DNA from: Aquila chrysaetos chrysaetos
Taxonomy: Eukaryota > Chordata > Aves > Accipitriformes > Accipitridae
DNA length: 64,000 nucleotides
Direction of reading: 5' to 3'
Assembly (NCBI RefSeq): GCF_900496995.4
Contig: NC_044009.1
Location: 35,177,505 to 35,241,504, forward strand
The notes below the pieces were generated by a model that ran no database searches, was not told the DNA's origin, and saw only the letters and a list, made by a program, of their open reading frames with translations. Within the stretch, counting starts at the first letter, position 1; each line of letters begins with the position of its first letter. Shown here piece by piece: positions 60,347 through 64,000 of the stretch. A program made the position numbers and the translations under genes.

Positions 60347-60370
60347 GATTGTAAAATTGAATGCATTTTT

Positions 60371-63300
60371 AATATACTTTTATTGTTCTTTCTTCATTTT
60401 CCATTTTGGCATGTGTCTTTATCATTGTTTTCACATGATTTGATGAATCTTAGCAAATTTCTCATGCTTTGGCATACCCTAGAGCTTATTTTATAACTCC
60501 TCTCGCACCTTTTTTAAGACAGCACATGAGATTTGACGTCTGGATTTTCTTCTATTTGTGATCCTTTTACTTTTCAAGGAAATGAGTTAATGGATGAATG
60601 CTGTAAGCAACCTATTTCTGGAACTCTGATTGATTACATATGGCATTCTTTTATACAGCGATCCTGAAATTGCACAACTTGCTTAAAGCTAAAGATCCAT
60701 CCATTCCATAAATGTAACAGCAGTAATATCTTTTTGGAACTACATGGCAAAGTGCATATATTCTCTTTAATCTCTTTAATTCTTTTTTTCCTATAATGAA
60801 AAGTCGTGTATTTTGATGTCTGCTAATTTCCCGCTCTGAGGAAGAGAACATTCCTCTGCATCCTTGACAGAACTGTAAAGTCTATTGTATTCTCCAGGCA
60901 CACAAGAAGATCATGTTCTCTTGCATTTCACAGTGGATTGTGAAAACTGAAACTGATACAATTGCATAATGTATACTTATGGCATGTAATTTAGAATGTA
61001 TTCTACCCACAAAAGTCTATACTTTTTTTTTGGTTTTGTTTGTTTTTAGGAATGGTTTGTGCTTAGAAATTTTTCTTCTGTGTTTTCACTGACATACATA
61101 TCAGCTAATATTGATGGATAGCAACAAAAGCACAATAACAACAGATAGTGTAGATTAGATAAATACAAAGGTTTTGGCCTTTCAAAGATCTTGGTAGATG
61201 AGAACTTTGTTTCTTGAAGCTGGCTCAGTCTCTCTCTTCTACCAGTCATCATGCAAAAGCAGAGAGAACCAAAACCTAATTTTCATTGCGACCTCTCCCT
61301 TCCTCGTGCTATTTACACTACAGTTTAGATTTATTTTTAATCAAATCAGACAATCTGAAACAGTTTCAAGACATTTCTGTATTCACATAGATGAAGTTCT
61401 CAAGGCATGATGTATTTTTTTTAAAAAGCCATTTTTCCACAAGGTAATTTTCCTCAACAGTGGGGTTTTTTATTACTGTTTCCACATTTAGAATAGGTAG
61501 GAGTGTAAATAAACACAAGTTCTTCATGTATGAAGAAACAGGGAATTTCTATTTGGTGTTCAGCAGTCGGATGTTACCTGTGTTTGGAAAAGTGTGTACC
61601 ACCAACTTTGGGCTTCAAAGTTAATAACTCTAGTTCAAAGGCAAATTGTATCTCCTGTTGATCTTCTTAGGTGAGAGGTTAAAACTTGCTTTCTCTAAAA
61701 CTCTCAACTGACTTAAAAATCAGACCTATAATTATAGTATAATTACCATGCAACAAACTCTCAGTTGCTTCTACTTTAGGTTACAGTAGATTTGAAAAAG
61801 GACAGATTAAAAAAAAAAAAAAAAATGAAAACAACACCCCCCCACCCCCCAAACCAAACAGGAAAACCAAACAGGAAAACCAAACCAACCAAACAAAAAG
61901 CAACAACAGCAACAAAATCACCAATAGTCTCAAAGGTGATGGAGAAATTAAGCCTGAAAATACATCAAACCAGGAAAAGAACAGTTGAGGCTAAGAGTCC
62001 TAGAAATCCTTAAAATCAATGAATTGTTACAAAAACTTTTTACAAACATCCCCCCCCGCCCCATGTCTGCAGGGAGGGAAAGTGCTCTGTGGTAACGCAT
62101 CATGAGCCAACACAGAAGGTGATAATCAAAGGAACCATGGTCAAGCAAGAGAATTTAACTTTTTGCAGACACAGTGGTCTGTACCTCTCGTATTCATCCT
62201 ACAGTACTTGCAGCTACTGCTTCAAGCTGTCTGGGAGAGCAGCTACAAGAAACCAGTTCAACATCTCCCTCCCATAGATGTACAGGTTTTGGATTCCTGG
62301 TCTGATGTTCTCTGAATTTGGCAGATAAAGAGCTTTACCAGAGAGAGTGGCTTCTCACTGAACATAGTATTTTCTGTGGGTGATTAGTCAGCATCCCAAA
62401 AGAGCTTGTGGGAAGACTGTCCCTTAGGGTTTGTCCACTAGCAGCAGTCAGGAAACTCATTCCAAAATACGTCTAGGAATTTATTGTGGGCTGGATAATC
62501 CACAGAAAACTCTGTAGACAATGTTCGCTTTGAATTGGACTGGTCTTAATCTAGTTAATCTTTATTCCAAAGTAAGGACAAGAGTGTCTGAACATGTTTA
62601 ATTCAGTTTATGTGATTTGCTGTACAGTCACCGATTTAATTAATTTAGATTAAATTTTGAGTTCTTCCATGTTGAGATTCTAAGGAGATAAAGGAGGGGA
62701 AAGATGAATAGCTGGGAATTTTCCTGCCTTTCTCCATATAGAAAGTCGTTAGAGCCTTTCAGTGACTCATAGTCAGAGCATCTACTCTATTGCAATTAAA
62801 GCACTGAAGTTTTTTGACTGCACATTTGCAGCCTCATGATAATAAACAGAATTTCCCTGCAGCGAAATGATGCTATTCTTGCAAACGTGTGTCCAGTTCT
62901 TTCACAGGAACAATCCACCAGCAAACATTATTCTCCTCCTGTCTGAATGAGAAGTGACTAGAGATCGTTGGGTTTTATCAATCTAATTTCATTTCTTGTG
63001 CTTGTTAACAAATTTTCAATTTGGGCATGGAAAGATGCGAAGGAAAAACATTTTTGCTTTTTCTATTGTCTTACCAGCATAAAATTCAGAGAAGAGAGCA
63101 GAAATTTTAACAAGCGGTTCCCTGGTGCCTATCTGTATGTCTGTGTGTGGATATAATATAAAATATAATTATATAAGTAATGAAGACAGATGCTACCACT
63201 GTGTGAAGCCAATGGGAGCTCTGGCTTCCAGACTTTCTTAAATCCTGGTTCTTAGATCCTCAAATATGAGACTGTCTGTATATCTGATCTACCACAAAAC

Positions 63301-64000
63301 AAAATATTGAAGATAACAAAAAAATAAATGTCTATGCATTTTTATTGAATACAATGTAAGGTATCTAATGCAAAAATTATTCCACATGAAGAGAAATTGG
63401 TTAAAGGAAAGAGGCAAAGTAAAACTGCTTTGGGTTTCTCTGTGTGCATATTCTCTAATGAGTACAGTAAAGGTTTCCATTAGCTGTAGGATTTCTGAGT
63501 CTAATGCATATGCACAGCTGGAAAAAAAGATCAACTCTTCTGAGAAGGAATGTACAAGGTGCAAAGGCACACCCCCTTCCAACCTGTGAAGTCATGTCAG
63601 CACCGGGTACGCATTATGCCCTAGAATTTCTGCAAGCGTATATCCTTGTTCTGAATGTTACGCCCAGTCAAGTCTTTTTTTCCGACTAGATTGGTGGTAC
63701 ATTGTTAGAGGTTGTCTGTCCTTCCTAAGTCATTGTTCTTAGTCTCTTAGTAAATGACAAAGCTTAAGGCTAGGCCCAACCCTCACTTCTGCCCACTCCA
63801 GTTTATGCCGAAGCCAAGCCCAGCTCACGGACGTGCTCCTGTTTCAGACACCCTTAGATCAGCAGGATGCACAGTGAGGCAATGGGACCCAGCAAGAGGT
63901 GTTTTGGAGGTGGCCGCTGCAGACCGGCAACTGCGGGCTTGGACTCCTGCTGTGCTGCCTTGCAGCTCTGCTGCCAAACTGCCACTGCGGGCTGCTGGGG
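60371..64000. other. Downstream intergenic sequence
   Basis: No exons recognised. An A/C-rich low-complexity stretch (61806-61920) includes a repeated aaccaaacagg word, and a short C-run is at 62050-62056. The last 210 bases become GC-rich, up to the window edge. In mammals PLA2R1 follows ITGB6 on the same strand, but no PLA2R1 motif is visible. Confidence 0.5.
61806..61920 (+). repeat. A/C-rich low-complexity tract
   Basis: An A17 run, then cccccccacccccc, then repeated aaaccaaacagg units and caaacaaaa words. Simple sequence without coding meaning. Confidence 0.8.

Larger units (their letters stand above)
56780..60370 (+). other. ITGB6: ITGB6 probable 3' UTR
   Basis: Untranslated AT-rich sequence follows the stop, with no exon-like frames. 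AATAAA hexamers occur at 57648, 58041, 58316, 59933 and 60341. The last sits in ttgaataaagattg, followed within about 70 bases by a T/GT-rich stretch, a typical distal poly(A) site arrangement. Shorter isoforms ending near 58340 are possible. A C16 tract (57501-57516) and a T-rich/GT tract near 57845-57892 are present. The end is inferred. Confidence 0.5.

Noticed and set aside
63790..64000. GC-rich end of the window as the first exon of the next gene (PLA2R1 in mammals)
   Set aside because: An ATG frame exists (from about 63888), but its translation does not resemble a PLA2R1 signal peptide or Cys-rich domain, and the region is cut by the window edge.

Overview
This is a vertebrate nuclear window, most likely from a bird. 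It carries one complete protein-coding gene, integrin beta-6 (ITGB6), on the + strand. The evidence is 15 coding exons between 24911 and 56779, all with GT-AG introns and matching splice phases. Joined, they total 2370 nt including the stop, or 789 codons; the human protein is 788 residues. The avian guess rests on the compact gene (about 32 kb from ATG to stop), degraded CR1 LINE remnants and the lack of mammalian Alu/L1-type repeats. A turtle or crocodilian source cannot be excluded.

Layout. Positions 1-24894 are upstream and contain no exon I can recognise. This stretch is mostly AT-rich single-copy sequence, with a GC/CpG-richer block at about 6.2-7.8 kb, a degraded sense-strand CR1 LINE at about 14.9-16.8 kb, and a second moderately GC-rich block at about 18.5-19.7 kb. 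Positions 24895-56779 are the ITGB6 coding exons and introns. The order is signal peptide, PSI, hybrid, betaI (I-like) domain, hybrid return, I-EGF repeats, beta-tail, transmembrane helix and NPxY-bearing tail. Positions 56780 to about 60370 are the probable 3' UTR, with several AATAAA signals. Positions 60370-64000 are intergenic. In mammals ITGB6 lies between RBMS1 (upstream) and PLA2R1 (downstream), but no exon of either is recognisable here.

Biology. Beta-6 pairs only with integrin alpha-V, forming an epithelial receptor that binds RGD-containing ligands and activates latent TGF-beta. All the metal-coordinating residues of the MIDAS, ADMIDAS and SyMBS sites are present in the predicted protein, and no stop or frameshift was found, so the gene looks functional.

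The most interesting coding observation is that the specificity-determining loop between the two betaI-domain cysteines (197 and 204) differs from the mammalian loop, including a charged residue on each side of the conserved Pro-Tyr. The rest of the window is ordinary avian/sauropsid noncoding DNA: ancient CR1 and MIR-like fragments, homopolymer tracts and one polypyrimidine microsatellite. I found no previously undescribed system.
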